DNA from: Micrococcaceae bacterium Sec5.8
Lineage (GTDB): Bacteria; Actinomycetota; Actinomycetes; Actinomycetales; Micrococcaceae
DNA: 64,000 nt
Reading direction: 5' to 3'
Assembly: GCA_039636775.1 (NCBI GenBank)
Contig: CP143429.1
Span: 3,162,001 to 3,226,000, forward strand
Shown piece after piece: positions 51,552 through 60,584 of this stretch. Position 1 is the stretch's first letter; every line of letters starts with the position of its first letter. The position numbers and the translations under genes are program-made. The notes beneath the pieces are model-generated. The model made no database searches and was not told the origin of the DNA. It was given only the letters and a program-made list of their open reading frames with translations.

Positions 51552-52664
51552 TCAGTCTTCCCATTGGAGGTCGTCAACGGCGTCGAGGATGCGGTCCACG
51601 CCGGGCAGGTAGTAGTGCTCAAGTTTGGGCGCCGGGAACGGCACGTCGAAGCCGGTGACGCGGCGGATCGGCGCGGCGAGGTGGTGGAAGCAGCGTTCCT
51701 GGACCCGGGCCACGATTTCTGAGGCCACGGAGGCGAAGCCGTGGGCCTCGGCGATGACCACGGCCCGGCCGGTTTTGCGGACCGACGCGCAGACCGTCTC
51801 ATCGTCGAACGGCACGATCGAGCGGACGTCAATTACTTCCAGCGACCGGCCCTCCTCCGCGGCGGCCGCAGCCGCGGCGAGGGCCGTCGGGACGGACGGG
51901 CCGTAGGCAATCAGGGTTGCGTCGGTGCCCGGGCGGGCGACGGCGGCGCGGCCCTCCGAGGAGGTCCCCTGTTCGGTGTTCGCCGTGTGTTCGGCCCGGA
52001 GCGCATCCAGGTCCACCTGGTCCTTGGACCAGTAGAGCTTCTTGGGCTCCATGAACATCACCGGGTCATCGGAGTCAATGGCCTCCCGGAGCATCCGGTA
52101 GCCGTCGGCCACGGTGGCCGGAGTGAAGACTTTCAGGCCGGCGGTGTGGGCGTAATAGGCCTCGGAGGAATCGCAGTGGTGCTCCACCCCGCCGATACCG
52201 CCGGCGTAGGGGACGCGGATGACGATGGGCAGCTTCACCGTGCCCTTGGTGCGGTTGTGCATCTTGGCGACGTGGCTGACAATCTGTTCGAAAGCCGGAT
52301 AGGCGAAGGCATCGAACTGCATCTCGATGACCGGGCGCATGCCGTTCATGGCCATGCCCACGGCCATGCCCACGATGCCGGATTCAGCCAGCGGGGTGTC
52401 GAAGCAGCGATCCTTTCCAAAGGTCCTGGTCAGGCCGTCGGTGATGCGGAAGACGCCGCCCAGCATGCCGACGTCCTCGCCGAAGACCAGGACCGACTCA
52501 TCTTTGTGCATGGCGTCGGCCATGGCGGTGTTGAGCGCCTTGGCCAGGGTCACGGTCTGCGGTCCGGTCTGCCCGGCAACAGCTGCCGCTTTGGCGGCCG
52601 CCCGGGCCGTGGCGGCACTGACGTTGCCGTTTGCTTCGGAGGAGGTGGTGATAGTGGGGCTCAT
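51552..52664 (-). CDS. 2-oxoacid dehydrogenase E1 component, beta subunit
   Basis: 370 residues. A transketolase-like pyrimidine domain with VLVFGEDVGMLGGVFRITDG and TPLAESGIVGMAVGMAMNG, then FDAFAYPAFEQIVSHVAKM and the C-terminal domain with VIDVRSIVPFDDETV. The N-terminus carries an Ala-rich extension of about 35 residues not seen in shorter homologues. It pairs with the alpha subunit to decarboxylate branched-chain 2-oxoacids using ThDP. Its ATG overlaps the alpha-subunit stop by four bases. Confidence 0.9.
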   Translation of the reverse strand: MSPTITTSSEANGNVSAATARAAAKAAAVAGQTGPQTVTLAKALNTAMADAMHKDESVLVFGEDVGMLGGVFRITDGLTRTFGKDRCFDTPLAESGIVGMAVGMAMNGMRPVIEMQFDAFAYPAFEQIVSHVAKMHNRTKGTVKLPIVIRVPYAGGIGGVEHHCDSSEAYYAHTAGLKVFTPATVADGYRMLREAIDSDDPVMFMEPKKLYWSKDQVDLDALRAEHTANTEQGTSSEGRAAVARPGTDATLIAYGPSVPTALAAAAAAAEEGRSLEVIDVRSIVPFDDETVCASVRKTGRAVVIAEAHGFASVASEIVARVQERCFHHLAAPIRRVTGFDVPFPAPKLEHYYLPGVDRILDAVDDLQWED

Positions 52665-53881
52665 CGTGTTGACTCCGTCGTCGAGGCTGCATCGCGGGCG
52701 AGTTCGTCGGCGAGCAAGGCGGATTGTTCTTTTAGCTGGGGAGTGGGCGTGGAGAAAACGTAGGTAAAGAGGTCCTGCGGTTCCACGGGCACGTCCTCGC
52801 TGAGGCCCTCGCGGAGCTGGGCGGCCACGGCTTCGGCCCGGTCAGAAATGCGTGCGGCCCGGTCATCATCCAAGAGTCCGCGGTCCGTGAGGTAGGTCTT
52901 CATCCGGCTCAGCGGATCCTTGGCCACCCATTCGGCAACTTCGCTGTCCTGGCGGTAGCGGGTGGCGTCGTCGGCGTTCGTGTGGGCCTGCATGCGGTAG
53001 GTGTGCGCTTCGACCAGCAGAGGCCCGGACCCCTCGCGGGCGAGCTGGACGGCGCGGTCCAGCACGGCGAGGAGGGCCACGATGTCGTTCCCGTCCACCC
53101 GTTCACCGGCCATGCCGTAGCCCACGGCCTTGTGCGCGAGTGACGGCGCTACCGACTGGTGTGCGAGCGGTACGGAGATGGCGTACTGGTTGTTCTGGAC
53201 AAAGAACACGACCGGCAGGTGGAAGACGGCCGCGAAGTTCAGCGCCTCGTGGAAGTCACCCTCGCTGGTGGCGCCGTCGCCGCACATGGCCAGGACGACC
53301 GTATCCTCGCCGCGCAGCTTGGCGGCATGGGCCACGCCGACACCGTGCAGCAGCTGGGTGGTCAGCGGGGTGCACTGGATGCCAACCTTGTGCTTGGCGG
53401 GATCGTACCCGCCGTGCCAGTCGCCGCGGAACAGCGTCATGGTCTGGACGGGGTCCACGCCGCGGGCCATGACGGCCACAGAGTCGCGGTAGGTGGGGAA
53501 CATCCAGTCGCCCTCGGAGAGGCACAAGGCGGCGGCGACCTGGCAGGCCTCCTGCCCGTGGCTGGACGGGTAAACGGCCATGCGGCCCTGCCTGACGAGC
53601 GCGGAGTTTTGGTCGTTGACGCGGCGGCCGACGACGAGCTGCTCGTAGGCGGCCAGCAATTCGGCGTCGCCGGGCAGGGTGTACTCGTGGCCGGGCTGGG
53701 CGCCCTGTTCCGTGTGGGGGTTCAGGGTGCCTTCCGGGCCCACCATCTGGATCGGGTGCCGGGCCGGCAGCATGTAGTCCTCGACAGTGATGCCGAACTT
53801 GCGCACGGCCTCACTGGCGGCGTTTTGTGCCTTCTCAGCTGCTGCAGGAAGCTGCGCAGTGGAGTCTGCGGAGATCGTCAT
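52661..53881 (-). CDS. 2-oxoacid dehydrogenase E1 component, alpha subunit
   Basis: 406 residues. The ThDP motif GDGATSEGDFHEALNFAAVF ending in QNNQYAISVP is intact, as are MFPTYRDSVAVMARG and the phosphorylation-loop region YRMQAHTNADDATRYR. First gene of the E1-alpha, E1-beta, E2 operon. The divergent Lrp/AsnC gene 160 bp away resembles the bkdR arrangement, so valine, leucine and isoleucine catabolism (and branched fatty acid precursor supply) is the likely role. Confidence 0.9.
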   Translation of the reverse strand: MTISADSTAQLPAAAEKAQNAASEAVRKFGITVEDYMLPARHPIQMVGPEGTLNPHTEQGAQPGHEYTLPGDAELLAAYEQLVVGRRVNDQNSALVRQGRMAVYPSSHGQEACQVAAALCLSEGDWMFPTYRDSVAVMARGVDPVQTMTLFRGDWHGGYDPAKHKVGIQCTPLTTQLLHGVGVAHAAKLRGEDTVVLAMCGDGATSEGDFHEALNFAAVFHLPVVFFVQNNQYAISVPLAHQSVAPSLAHKAVGYGMAGERVDGNDIVALLAVLDRAVQLAREGSGPLLVEAHTYRMQAHTNADDATRYRQDSEVAEWVAKDPLSRMKTYLTDRGLLDDDRAARISDRAEAVAAQLREGLSEDVPVEPQDLFTYVFSTPTPQLKEQSALLADELARDAASTTESTR

Positions 53882-53993
53882 TGGTCCGTCCTTCTGTAGC
53901 CACTATTCGTTCCAAGTATGGGCCTGGACGATGTTTCGTATCCACCCGACACCGCAATCGTGGAGATGTCCAAAGAAATGGCCTATTCTGGGA

Positions 53994-54004
53994 GACAAAT
54001 TGTC
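53994..54004. promoter_or_regulatory. Candidate Lrp-type operator in the bkd divergent region
   Basis: GACAA-A-TTGTC is a perfect 5-1-5 palindrome, 37 bp ahead of the Lrp/AsnC gene and 113 bp from the start of the E1-alpha gene. The 159-bp divergent region holds no other obvious symmetry. The assignment to the adjacent regulator is inferred from position. Confidence 0.4.
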
Positions 54005-54040
54005 AGTGTGAGCTGGATTACCGGCGGAGGTTGTAGACGA

Positions 54041-54505
54041 ATGGCAGCGGATGAGGCGGACCAGGCGGCAGTCCCTCTCGATGACGTGGACCGGAACATC
54101 ATTGCCGAGCTGACCCGGGATGGCCGGATGTCCGTTACGCAGGTCGCGGAGAACGCCCATATCTCGCGCGCCCATGCATATACGCGGATCGCGCGGCTGA
54201 CCGGAGAGGGCGTGCTGACGAAGTTCACGGCACTGGTGGATCCGATCAAGGCCGGCCTCAAGTCCTCGGCCTACGTAACCCTGAAGGTCAGGCAGCACTC
54301 CTGGCGGGAACTGCGGGAACTGCTCCGTGCCATTCCGGAGGTTCATCACATCGCCCTCGTGGGTGGAGATTTCGATGTCATCCTGCTGGTGCGGGCGGTG
54401 GACAACGTTGATTTACGAAGGGTGATTTTCGACCAGCTGCAGTCCATGCCGGGCGTCCTGGACACACAGACGTTCCTGGTGTTCGAGGATGTGGACACCC
54501 GGTAG
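54041..54505 (+). CDS. Lrp/AsnC-family regulator, BkdR-like
   Basis: 154 residues from the ATG at 54041 (CGGAGG upstream). A longer open frame to 53918 would cover the promoter and is less likely. The N-terminal helix-turn-helix (LDDVDRNIIAELTRDGRMSV then VAENAHISRAHAYTRIARL) is followed by the RAM effector domain (about 80-150: SAYVTLKVRQHSWREL, then GGDFDVILLVRAVD). Divergent from the branched-chain dehydrogenase operon, which it most likely controls in response to a branched-chain amino acid or oxoacid. Confidence 0.9.
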   Translation: MAADEADQAAVPLDDVDRNIIAELTRDGRMSVTQVAENAHISRAHAYTRIARLTGEGVLTKFTALVDPIKAGLKSSAYVTLKVRQHSWRELRELLRAIPEVHHIALVGGDFDVILLVRAVDNVDLRRVIFDQLQSMPGVLDTQTFLVFEDVDTR

Positions 54506-54582
54506 CCACGCCACCCCAAGCGGACTGTGCTATTGATGGGATCCATGCACCACACCCGCACGAAGGATACGGCGAGCAGCGG

Positions 54583-55014
54583 ATGACACACCGGAGGGGG
54601 CGTAAGCCGTGGCGATGGGTCCTCGCAGCCTATCTGGCCGCCCTGGCAGTCGTGGGGTTCTGGCCCACCCCTGTGGATGCGCCGGCCCAGGGATTGCTGG
54701 GCCAGGCGCTGGCCCAGTTGCACGCGGCCGGAGTGCCCGACTGGATCGATTACAACACGCTTGAAGCAAGCGCCAACGTTCTTCTTTTCGTTCCCGCCGG
54801 ATTTGCCGCCGCCGCCGGTTTCCGCAGCACCTGGTGGCAAATTGCCGGCTGCGGCGCTTTGGTCTCCGCTTGCGTCGAACTTGGTCAACTGCTGTTTCTG
54901 CAGCACCGCTACCCGAGCCTGGTCGACGTCGCCACCAACACCGGAGGCGCCTTGCTGGGATTCTTCCTGGCGGAAAGACTCCTTGCCCGCCGGACGGGCC
55001 CTGATATCAGCTGA
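54583..55014 (+). CDS. VanZ-like membrane protein
   Basis: 143 residues. Four hydrophobic segments with the VanZ signatures: YNTLEASANVLLFVPAGF, then VSACVELGQLLFLQHRYPSLVDVATNTGGALLG, in which the polar residues E..Q, R, D and N are conserved. Function of the family is poorly defined; VanZ itself gives low-level teicoplanin resistance, which cannot be assumed here. Its stop overlaps the convergent galU stop by eight bases. Confidence 0.83.
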   Translation: MTHRRGRKPWRWVLAAYLAALAVVGFWPTPVDAPAQGLLGQALAQLHAAGVPDWIDYNTLEASANVLLFVPAGFAAAAGFRSTWWQIAGCGALVSACVELGQLLFLQHRYPSLVDVATNTGGALLGFFLAERLLARRTGPDIS

Positions 55015-55897
55015 CGAAGGCCTTCATCCAGGCCTTGAGCTCTTCGCCGAACTCCACGCGCTCCGAAGCGATCGAGATGACAGCCTTGAGGTAGCTCAGC
55101 TTGTCGCCTGTGTCGTAGCGGCGGCCCTTGAAGATCACCCCGTACACGCCTGCGCCTTCGCCGTCCGATGCGGCAAGGCTCTGCAGGGCGTCGGTGAGCT
55201 GTATTTCGCCGCCTCGCCCGGGCGGTGTCTGCTCCAACACGTCAAAGACCGCCGGGTGGAGGACGTACCGTCCTATGACGGCCAGGTTCGAAGGGGCATC
55301 GGCGACTGAGGGCTTTTCCACCAGACGGTTGACGCGTACGTGGCCTTCGCCGTCAATGGCTGAGACATCGGCGCAGCCGTAGGCGCTGATTTCGGCGGGG
55401 TCCACTTCGATCAGGGCGATGACGGACCCGCCCGTCCGGGCCTGCACCTCGATCATGGTGCTCAGGAGTTCGTCGCGCTCATCGATCAAATCATCACCCA
55501 GCAGGACAGCGAAGGGTTCGTCGCCCACGTGCTGGCGGGCGCAGAGCACGGCGTGCCCCAGGCCCCTGGGGTCGCCCTGACGGACGTAGTGCAGGGGTCC
55601 GAGGCTCGAAGCGTGCTGGACCGCCCCCAGGCGGTCCAGGTCGCCCTTGGCTTCCAGGGTGCGCTCAAGGTTCGGTTCACGGTCGAAGTGGTCTTCCAAA
55701 GCGCGCTTCTGGCGTCCGGTGATCATCAAAAGGTCTGTCAGACCTGCCTTGACGGCCTCTTCGACGACGTACTGAATGGCCGGCTGGTCCACCACCGGCA
55801 ACATCTCTTTTGGCATCGCCTTGGTGGCGGGCAGAAAGCGCGTCCCCAATCCGGCAGCAGGAATGACGGCTTTTCTGATGGTTTTCCCCAAGGTCAT
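55007..55897 (-). CDS. galU: UTP-glucose-1-phosphate uridylyltransferase
   Basis: 296 residues, the normal length. The nucleotide-binding signature PAAGLGTRFLPATKAMPKEM with the following PVVDQPAIQYVVEEA is diagnostic, as are VRQGDPRGLGHAVLCA, LLGDDLIDE and GRYVLHPAVFDVLEQTPPG. It makes UDP-glucose for cell-wall polysaccharides, trehalose and glycolipids. It is transcribed away from the proline-rich membrane protein gene, with about 130 bp between the starts. Confidence 0.95.
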   Translation of the reverse strand: MTLGKTIRKAVIPAAGLGTRFLPATKAMPKEMLPVVDQPAIQYVVEEAVKAGLTDLLMITGRQKRALEDHFDREPNLERTLEAKGDLDRLGAVQHASSLGPLHYVRQGDPRGLGHAVLCARQHVGDEPFAVLLGDDLIDERDELLSTMIEVQARTGGSVIALIEVDPAEISAYGCADVSAIDGEGHVRVNRLVEKPSVADAPSNLAVIGRYVLHPAVFDVLEQTPPGRGGEIQLTDALQSLAASDGEGAGVYGVIFKGRRYDTGDKLSYLKAVISIASERVEFGEELKAWMKAFVS

Positions 55898-56028
55898 AAC
55901 CGAACCTTACAAGTACGCCCCGATAAACAGAATCCCGTTAACCGGCCTTCGGGCGTCCTTCCCGTGGCAGGACCGGGTTTTATCGGACATACTGCAGGTT
56001 GCAGCTTTCACTAATTTTGGGGGACATC

Positions 56029-57078
56029 TTGAATAACGACCAGCAGCCCGGAGTGCCACGGCATCCGGAGAATAACGGGTGGCAGCAGCCGGCCCAGCAG
56101 AACCAGCAGGGGCAACCCGGCCCGGACCAGACCTCGTACGGCCAGCCGCCCTATCCCCCGCACCAGGACCAGCCCGCAGGCGGCCAGCCGCCCTATCCCC
56201 CGCACCAGGACCAGCCCGCAGGCGGCCAGCCGCCCTATCCTCCGCGCGCCGGCCAGGACAACTTCGGCCAGCCGCCGTACGGCGCCCCCTATCAGGGCCC
56301 GTACGGCCAGCCGGGACCGGGTCAGTTCGGGCAGGCGCCGCCGCCCAAGGGCGGTATCCCCGTCTGGGGCTGGGTTGCCGGCGGCATCGGAATAACTGCG
56401 GTGCTGGCCGTTGCCGGGGTCATGGTCCTGGGCGGACTCGTTTCGGGCAAGGGGAACGAAGCGGCGCCGGCTCCGGCGCCCACTGAAAGCACGCGAAGCT
56501 CGGGACCTGCGGAGGCCGGCGGCGGGGCCGCCACCGACCGATCCTCCGCCGCAGCCTCCGGCGGCGACGACGTGTACCTCTTCCAGGATGCGGACTTCAC
56601 CTCGCCCCCGGTCTGGTCCATTAAAATACCCGGGGGCTGGAAGATGTCCAATGTCAAGGGCGGAACCATCACGTACCGCAGCGGCGAGAACCCCTGCATC
56701 TTCACCACCCACCAGGCCATCCTGCCGCCCCGGGACGCCACAGCCGACGAGCAAGCGACCGCTGACACCATGAAAGCGGAGATCGAGGGCGTCAAAACCT
56801 TGGCTGGGTCACCGGTATCGGTGGTGACTGAGGCCGGTTCGTCCTACACCAAGCTGCGGAACTCGAACGGGCAAATGATTGAACTCCAGGAAGCCGAACT
56901 GCGGTTCCAGAACAAGAGCAGCACGGATCTGGTGTACCGGATCGCGGCGCGGTCCATGCCCGCCAGCAACGGCCTGATGGAACTCACCCTCGTCTGCCCC
57001 GCTGATCTGCCTGCGGAAGCAGAGCTTTGGAGCGAACTGCGCGACAGCGTCATCATGGTCGATGACCCCGCGGCCTGA
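56029..57078 (+). CDS. Proline/glutamine-rich single-pass membrane protein
   Basis: 349 residues if started at the TTG at 56029, which has GGGGGA seven bases upstream. I do not recognise the extracytoplasmic domain. The cytoplasmic N-terminus (1-100) is a Pro/Gln/Gly/Tyr-rich low-complexity region with repeated GQPPYPP. A transmembrane helix (GGIGITAVLAVAGVMVLGGLV) is followed by an Ala/Ser/Gly linker and a folded C-terminal domain (about 185-345) with one Cys in GENPCIFTTHQAI and another in ELTLVCPADLP, probably disulfide-bonded outside the cell. Stops two bases before the convergent crotonase gene. Confidence 0.75.
   Translation: MNNDQQPGVPRHPENNGWQQPAQQNQQGQPGPDQTSYGQPPYPPHQDQPAGGQPPYPPHQDQPAGGQPPYPPRAGQDNFGQPPYGAPYQGPYGQPGPGQFGQAPPPKGGIPVWGWVAGGIGITAVLAVAGVMVLGGLVSGKGNEAAPAPAPTESTRSSGPAEAGGGAATDRSSAAASGGDDVYLFQDADFTSPPVWSIKIPGGWKMSNVKGGTITYRSGENPCIFTTHQAILPPRDATADEQATADTMKAEIEGVKTLAGSPVSVVTEAGSSYTKLRNSNGQMIELQEAELRFQNKSSTDLVYRIAARSMPASNGLMELTLVCPADLPAEAELWSELRDSVIMVDDPAA
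56140..56241 (+). repeat. 42-bp in-frame tandem repeat
   Basis: Two identical 42-bp units (56140-56181 and 56182-56223) plus a partial third start at 56224. Each encodes the 14-residue PPYPPHQDQPAGGQ in the proline-rich N-terminus. The lack of silent differences suggests a recent duplication. Confidence 0.88.
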
Positions 57079-57080
57079 TC

Positions 57081-57863
57081 TCACCGGCCCTTGAACTCCG
57101 GGGTCCGCTTTTCCTGGAAGGCCCGGAATCCCTCGGCGTAATCCGCGGTGCTGCAGAGGCGGGCCTGCTCGGCGTTTTCCTCGACCATGGACTCCCACAG
57201 GCCGAGCCGCTGGTCCCGGATGTGCGCTACGAGTTCCTTACTGGCGGTGAACGCGCCGGTAGCGCCCGTGGCGGCTTTGGCCACGATGGACCGGGTGTTC
57301 TCCAGCAGGTCCGCCGCGGGCATGGCCCGGCTGAACATTCCCTGCGCCACAGCGTCCGCGCCGCTGATCAGTTCGGCCGTGTAGATCAGATCCAGCGTCC
57401 GGTGCATGCCGAGGCGTTCCGCGAAGTACCAGTGGCCGCCCGAATCCAGGGTGGCCCCCAGGTTGGCGAACGGGGAACCGAATTTGGCGTTCTCCGCTAC
57501 GTAGACCACGTCGGTCGCCAGCAACAGCCCAAGGCCCACGCCCAGGCATGCGCCTTGGGCTGCCGCGAAGGTGGGCGCCGGGAACGCCGCCATCTTCTTC
57601 AAGAGCGGCTGCAGGAGCCCGCCCAGGTAGCCCTGCACGTCGTCGGTCTCCGGCGTCACACCGGCGATGTCCCGGCCCGCGCAAAAAGCGCGCCCCACGC
57701 CCCTGAGCAGCAGCGCCCGCACCTCACCGCGGGTGACGGCGGCAGCGGCGTCGTCGTACGCCTTCGACAGCTCCCGGAGGCCCTGCTCGTCCAGCGAGTT
57801 GAGCTTGTGCGGGGCGTCTAGGACCACTTCGGCGATGCCGTCGGCGATGGTGAGGGAAATCAT
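57081..57863 (-). CDS. Enoyl-CoA hydratase/isomerase family protein, probably PaaG-like
   Basis: 260 residues from the ATG at 57863. Crotonase fold with the oxyanion segments AFCAGRDIAG and AAQGACLGVGLGLLLATDVV. The first catalytic Glu of hydratases is replaced (SPFANLG), while an aspartate is kept in TLDSGG (Asp140). This single-acid arrangement is that of ring-1,2-epoxyphenylacetyl-CoA isomerase PaaG rather than a true hydratase. It lies 38 bp downstream of paaE on the same strand, which supports a role in the phenylacetate pathway. Confidence 0.82.
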   Translation of the reverse strand: MISLTIADGIAEVVLDAPHKLNSLDEQGLRELSKAYDDAAAAVTRGEVRALLLRGVGRAFCAGRDIAGVTPETDDVQGYLGGLLQPLLKKMAAFPAPTFAAAQGACLGVGLGLLLATDVVYVAENAKFGSPFANLGATLDSGGHWYFAERLGMHRTLDLIYTAELISGADAVAQGMFSRAMPAADLLENTRSIVAKAATGATGAFTASKELVAHIRDQRLGLWESMVEENAEQARLCSTADYAEGFRAFQEKRTPEFKGR

Positions 57864-57901
57864 GGGGCTCCTGGGGTAGGGCGGGAAGAACGCGGAACGG
57901 C

Positions 57902-59134
57902 TTAGACGTCGAAGTCGACGGTGACTTCCGGGGTCGTGGGATGGGACTGGCACGTGAGCACATAGCCCTTGTCCAGCTCATCCTGCTCCAGAGCGTAGTT
58001 CTCGTCCATGGTGACGGCACCGGTGACCACCTTGGCGCGGCAGGTGCCGCACACGCCGCCGGCACACGCGAACGGGACGTCCGGGCGGACCCGCAGGGCG
58101 GCGTTCAGGATTGACTCGCGGGCGTGCGTGGGGCTGGCCACTTCGCCTTGGAGGCCGTCGAGTTTGAAGGTGATCTTGTAGGCGGCCTGTGATTCATCCA
58201 CCACCACCGGGCGGCCGATGTTGCCCTCGGGGCGGTCCGGCTTGCCGGTGGTGAACAGTTCGAAGCGGACATGCTCCGGGTTGACGCCGCGCTCGGCGAG
58301 GGCGTCCCGGCAGAGCTGGACGAGCTCGAACGGGCCGCACAGGAACCATTCATCGACGTCGTCGGCGTGGATGGCGGTTCCCAGCAGGGCCTGCAGTTTC
58401 TCGGCGTCGATCCGGCCGCTGAGCAGCGGCGCGATCCGTTGTTCACGGGAGAGTACATGGTGAAGGGCGAGCCGGGCCGGGTACTTGTCCTTCAGGTCGG
58501 CGAGTTCCTCGAGGAACATCACGTCCATGGCGGCTTTGTTGGCGTAGACCAGGTCGAAGCGGGTTTCCGGGTGCGCCGCGAGCAGGGTGCGGGCAATGGC
58601 GATGACCGGGGTGATCCCGGACCCGGCGGCGATCGCGACGAAGGAACCGGGCTCCCCCGCCAGCTCACCCGCCATGGCCTCCGGATGGTTCAAAGAGTTC
58701 ATGAGGTTCTGCTCTTTGCCGTTCCGGCCGTGCCGGGACACGAACGCGCCCATCGGGCTCATCACGTCCAGGACGTCGCCGGGTTTGAGCTCGGCGTTGG
58801 CCCAGGTGGAGAACAGGCCGCCGAGGTCCTTCTTGATCGCGACGCGGATCTCGCTGCTGCCGTCCGCGAAACTCCGCGGTTCGGCGCAGATCGAATAACT
58901 GCGCCGGGTTTCCTTCGGCTCCCCGTTCTCGTCCGGGAGGGTAGTGCGCAGGGCGACGTACTGGCCCGGGAGGTAATCGAACTGGCCGGCGAGCTCAGCC
59001 GGAACGCCGAAGCTCACCTCGATCGCATCATCGGTGAGCCGGCGGACGTCATCGACCGTCAGCGGGTGGAAGGATGCGCGACGGCGGCCGGTGGCAGCCG
59101 CCGTCTCAGCGGCGGTCTGGCGAACGATAGTCAT
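57902..59134 (-). CDS. paaE: Phenylacetyl-CoA epoxidase reductase subunit
   Basis: 410 residues. N-terminal ferredoxin-NADP-reductase module: FAD motif ETRRSYSICAEP and NADP region VAIAAGSGITPVIAIARTLL. A C-terminal plant-type [2Fe-2S] ferredoxin domain follows, with its four cysteines in PFACAGGVCGTCRAKV and VLTCQSHP. It transfers electrons from NADPH to the di-iron oxygenase PaaA. It is last of the five epoxidase genes, 14 bp after paaD. Confidence 0.94.
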   Translation of the reverse strand: MTIVRQTAAETAAATGRRRASFHPLTVDDVRRLTDDAIEVSFGVPAELAGQFDYLPGQYVALRTTLPDENGEPKETRRSYSICAEPRSFADGSSEIRVAIKKDLGGLFSTWANAELKPGDVLDVMSPMGAFVSRHGRNGKEQNLMNSLNHPEAMAGELAGEPGSFVAIAAGSGITPVIAIARTLLAAHPETRFDLVYANKAAMDVMFLEELADLKDKYPARLALHHVLSREQRIAPLLSGRIDAEKLQALLGTAIHADDVDEWFLCGPFELVQLCRDALAERGVNPEHVRFELFTTGKPDRPEGNIGRPVVVDESQAAYKITFKLDGLQGEVASPTHARESILNAALRVRPDVPFACAGGVCGTCRAKVVTGAVTMDENYALEQDELDKGYVLTCQSHPTTPEVTVDFDV

Positions 59135-59148
59135 GGAGCACCTGTTCC

Positions 59149-59673
59149 TTACAAAACTTTGAAGTAGTCGAACGGTTCCTTGCAGTCCTGGCAGACATAC
59201 AGCGCCTTACAGGACGTGGAACCGAAGCGGGTAAGTTCCTTCGTGTGCAGCGATGAACACTGCGGGCATTTCACGGCCAGAGACAGGCGGACCGGCCCCG
59301 CGTGGCGTACTGCGGCTGAGTGGCCGGACGGCGGGGCGATGCCGTATTCCTGCAATTTGGCCTTGCCGGCCTCGCTCATCCAGTCCGTGGTCCAGGCCGG
59401 GGACAGGACCAGCTCCACCCGGACGTGGGGGTAGCCGGCGCCCTGGAACACCGTGGTGAGGTCGTCCCGGATGGCGTCCATCGCGGGGCACCCGGAGTAG
59501 GTGGGCGTGATGGTGATCTGGACTGCGGGAACCGGCCCGCCGTCGTCGAACAGCTGGACGTTCCGGAGGATTCCCAGATCAGCGACCGTGAGAACGGGGA
59601 TTTCCGGATCGCAGACCGTGGCCGCGATGTTCCAGGCCTTCTGTTCGGCTGCCGTGGTGTCCGTCTCGGCCAT
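59149..59673 (-). CDS. paaD: Phenylacetyl-CoA epoxidase assembly protein
   Basis: 174 residues. N-terminal MIP18/DUF59 domain (about 8-95: NIAATVCDPEIPVLTVADLG and TPTYSGCPAMDAIRDDL) with the conserved Cys. The C-terminal PaaD domain carries a zinc-type cysteine set: KCPQCSSLHT, then TSCKALYVCQDCKEPFDYF. The protein is thought to help mature the epoxidase or its iron centres. It starts two bases after paaC. Confidence 0.93.
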   Translation of the reverse strand: MAETDTTAAEQKAWNIAATVCDPEIPVLTVADLGILRNVQLFDDGGPVPAVQITITPTYSGCPAMDAIRDDLTTVFQGAGYPHVRVELVLSPAWTTDWMSEAGKAKLQEYGIAPPSGHSAAVRHAGPVRLSLAVKCPQCSSLHTKELTRFGSTSCKALYVCQDCKEPFDYFKVL

Positions 59674-59675
59674 GA

Positions 59676-60584
59676 TTACCAGCTTGCTCCGGGGTACTCG
59701 CGGGCGAGCACCTGCATTTCGGCGAGGAGGTAGCCGAGATGCTCCGAGTGCAGCCCCCTGCGTCCGCCGCCGGGAGCGGGCCGGACGTTGGGAACATCGA
59801 GTTCGGCCGCGGCGAGGACCTCGCCGGTGAGCCGGTCGAAGTCGGCGCGCAGGCTGGAGGGCTCGACGGCGGCACCGGTGGCGGCAAGGCGGGCGGTGAG
59901 CTCGTCGTCACGGAAGAGTTCCTCGACGTAGGGCCAGATGACCTTGAAGCCGTGGATCATTTTCTCCCGGGACTCGTCCGTGCCCTGGGCAAGACGCAGC
60001 ACCCACTGGGCACTGTGGTCGCGATGGTAATCGACTTCCTTGACCGCTTTGGCGGAAATGCCGGCCAGGGTGGCGTCAGTGGACTGCGTCAGCCGGCGGT
60101 AGAGCTCGAACTGGTAGTAGCTGACCACGAACTGGCGGGCGATGGTGACAGCGAAGTCGCCGTTGGGCTGCTCGAACAATTCCACGGAGCGGAATTCATG
60201 CTCGCGGCGGAAGTAGGCGAGGTCATCCTCGCTTCGGCCGTCCATGCCGCCGGCGTAGCTGAGGAAGGACCGGGCGTGGCCCAACTGGTCCAGCGCGATG
60301 TTGCCCAAGGCAATGTCTTCCTCGAGCTCCGGTGCCCGGGAAATCCAGTGACCCAGCCGCTGCGCGAGGATCAAGGCGTCATCGCCGAGGCGCAGGGCAA
60401 ACTCGGCGGCGTCCTCGCTCGGCTTCGCGGCGCCGCGGCTCACGGCGAGGGCAATGTCTTCGGGGCGGAGGGCGTTGCCGGGGGTGATGCGGGTGGCGCT
60501 GGCCGTTGCCTCGCCGCTGTTACCGGAGGTCTTGATACCGACGGAGAGGTCCCCGTGGCCGGCGGTTTCGTCGAGAGTGCTCAC
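59676..60584 (-). CDS. paaC: Phenylacetyl-CoA epoxidase structural subunit
   Basis: 302 residues from a GTG at 60584 that overlaps the paaB stop (GTGA). Ferritin-like four-helix protein, a catalytically silent paralogue of PaaA. Conserved segments are EEDIALGNIALDQLGHARSF and VKEVDYHRDHSAQWVLRLAQG. An N-terminal stretch of about 35 residues is longer than usual. It supports the PaaA subunit in the complex. Confidence 0.93.
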   Translation of the reverse strand: MSTLDETAGHGDLSVGIKTSGNSGEATASATRITPGNALRPEDIALAVSRGAAKPSEDAAEFALRLGDDALILAQRLGHWISRAPELEEDIALGNIALDQLGHARSFLSYAGGMDGRSEDDLAYFRREHEFRSVELFEQPNGDFAVTIARQFVVSYYQFELYRRLTQSTDATLAGISAKAVKEVDYHRDHSAQWVLRLAQGTDESREKMIHGFKVIWPYVEELFRDDELTARLAATGAAVEPSSLRADFDRLTGEVLAAAELDVPNVRPAPGGGRRGLHSEHLGYLLAEMQVLAREYPGASW

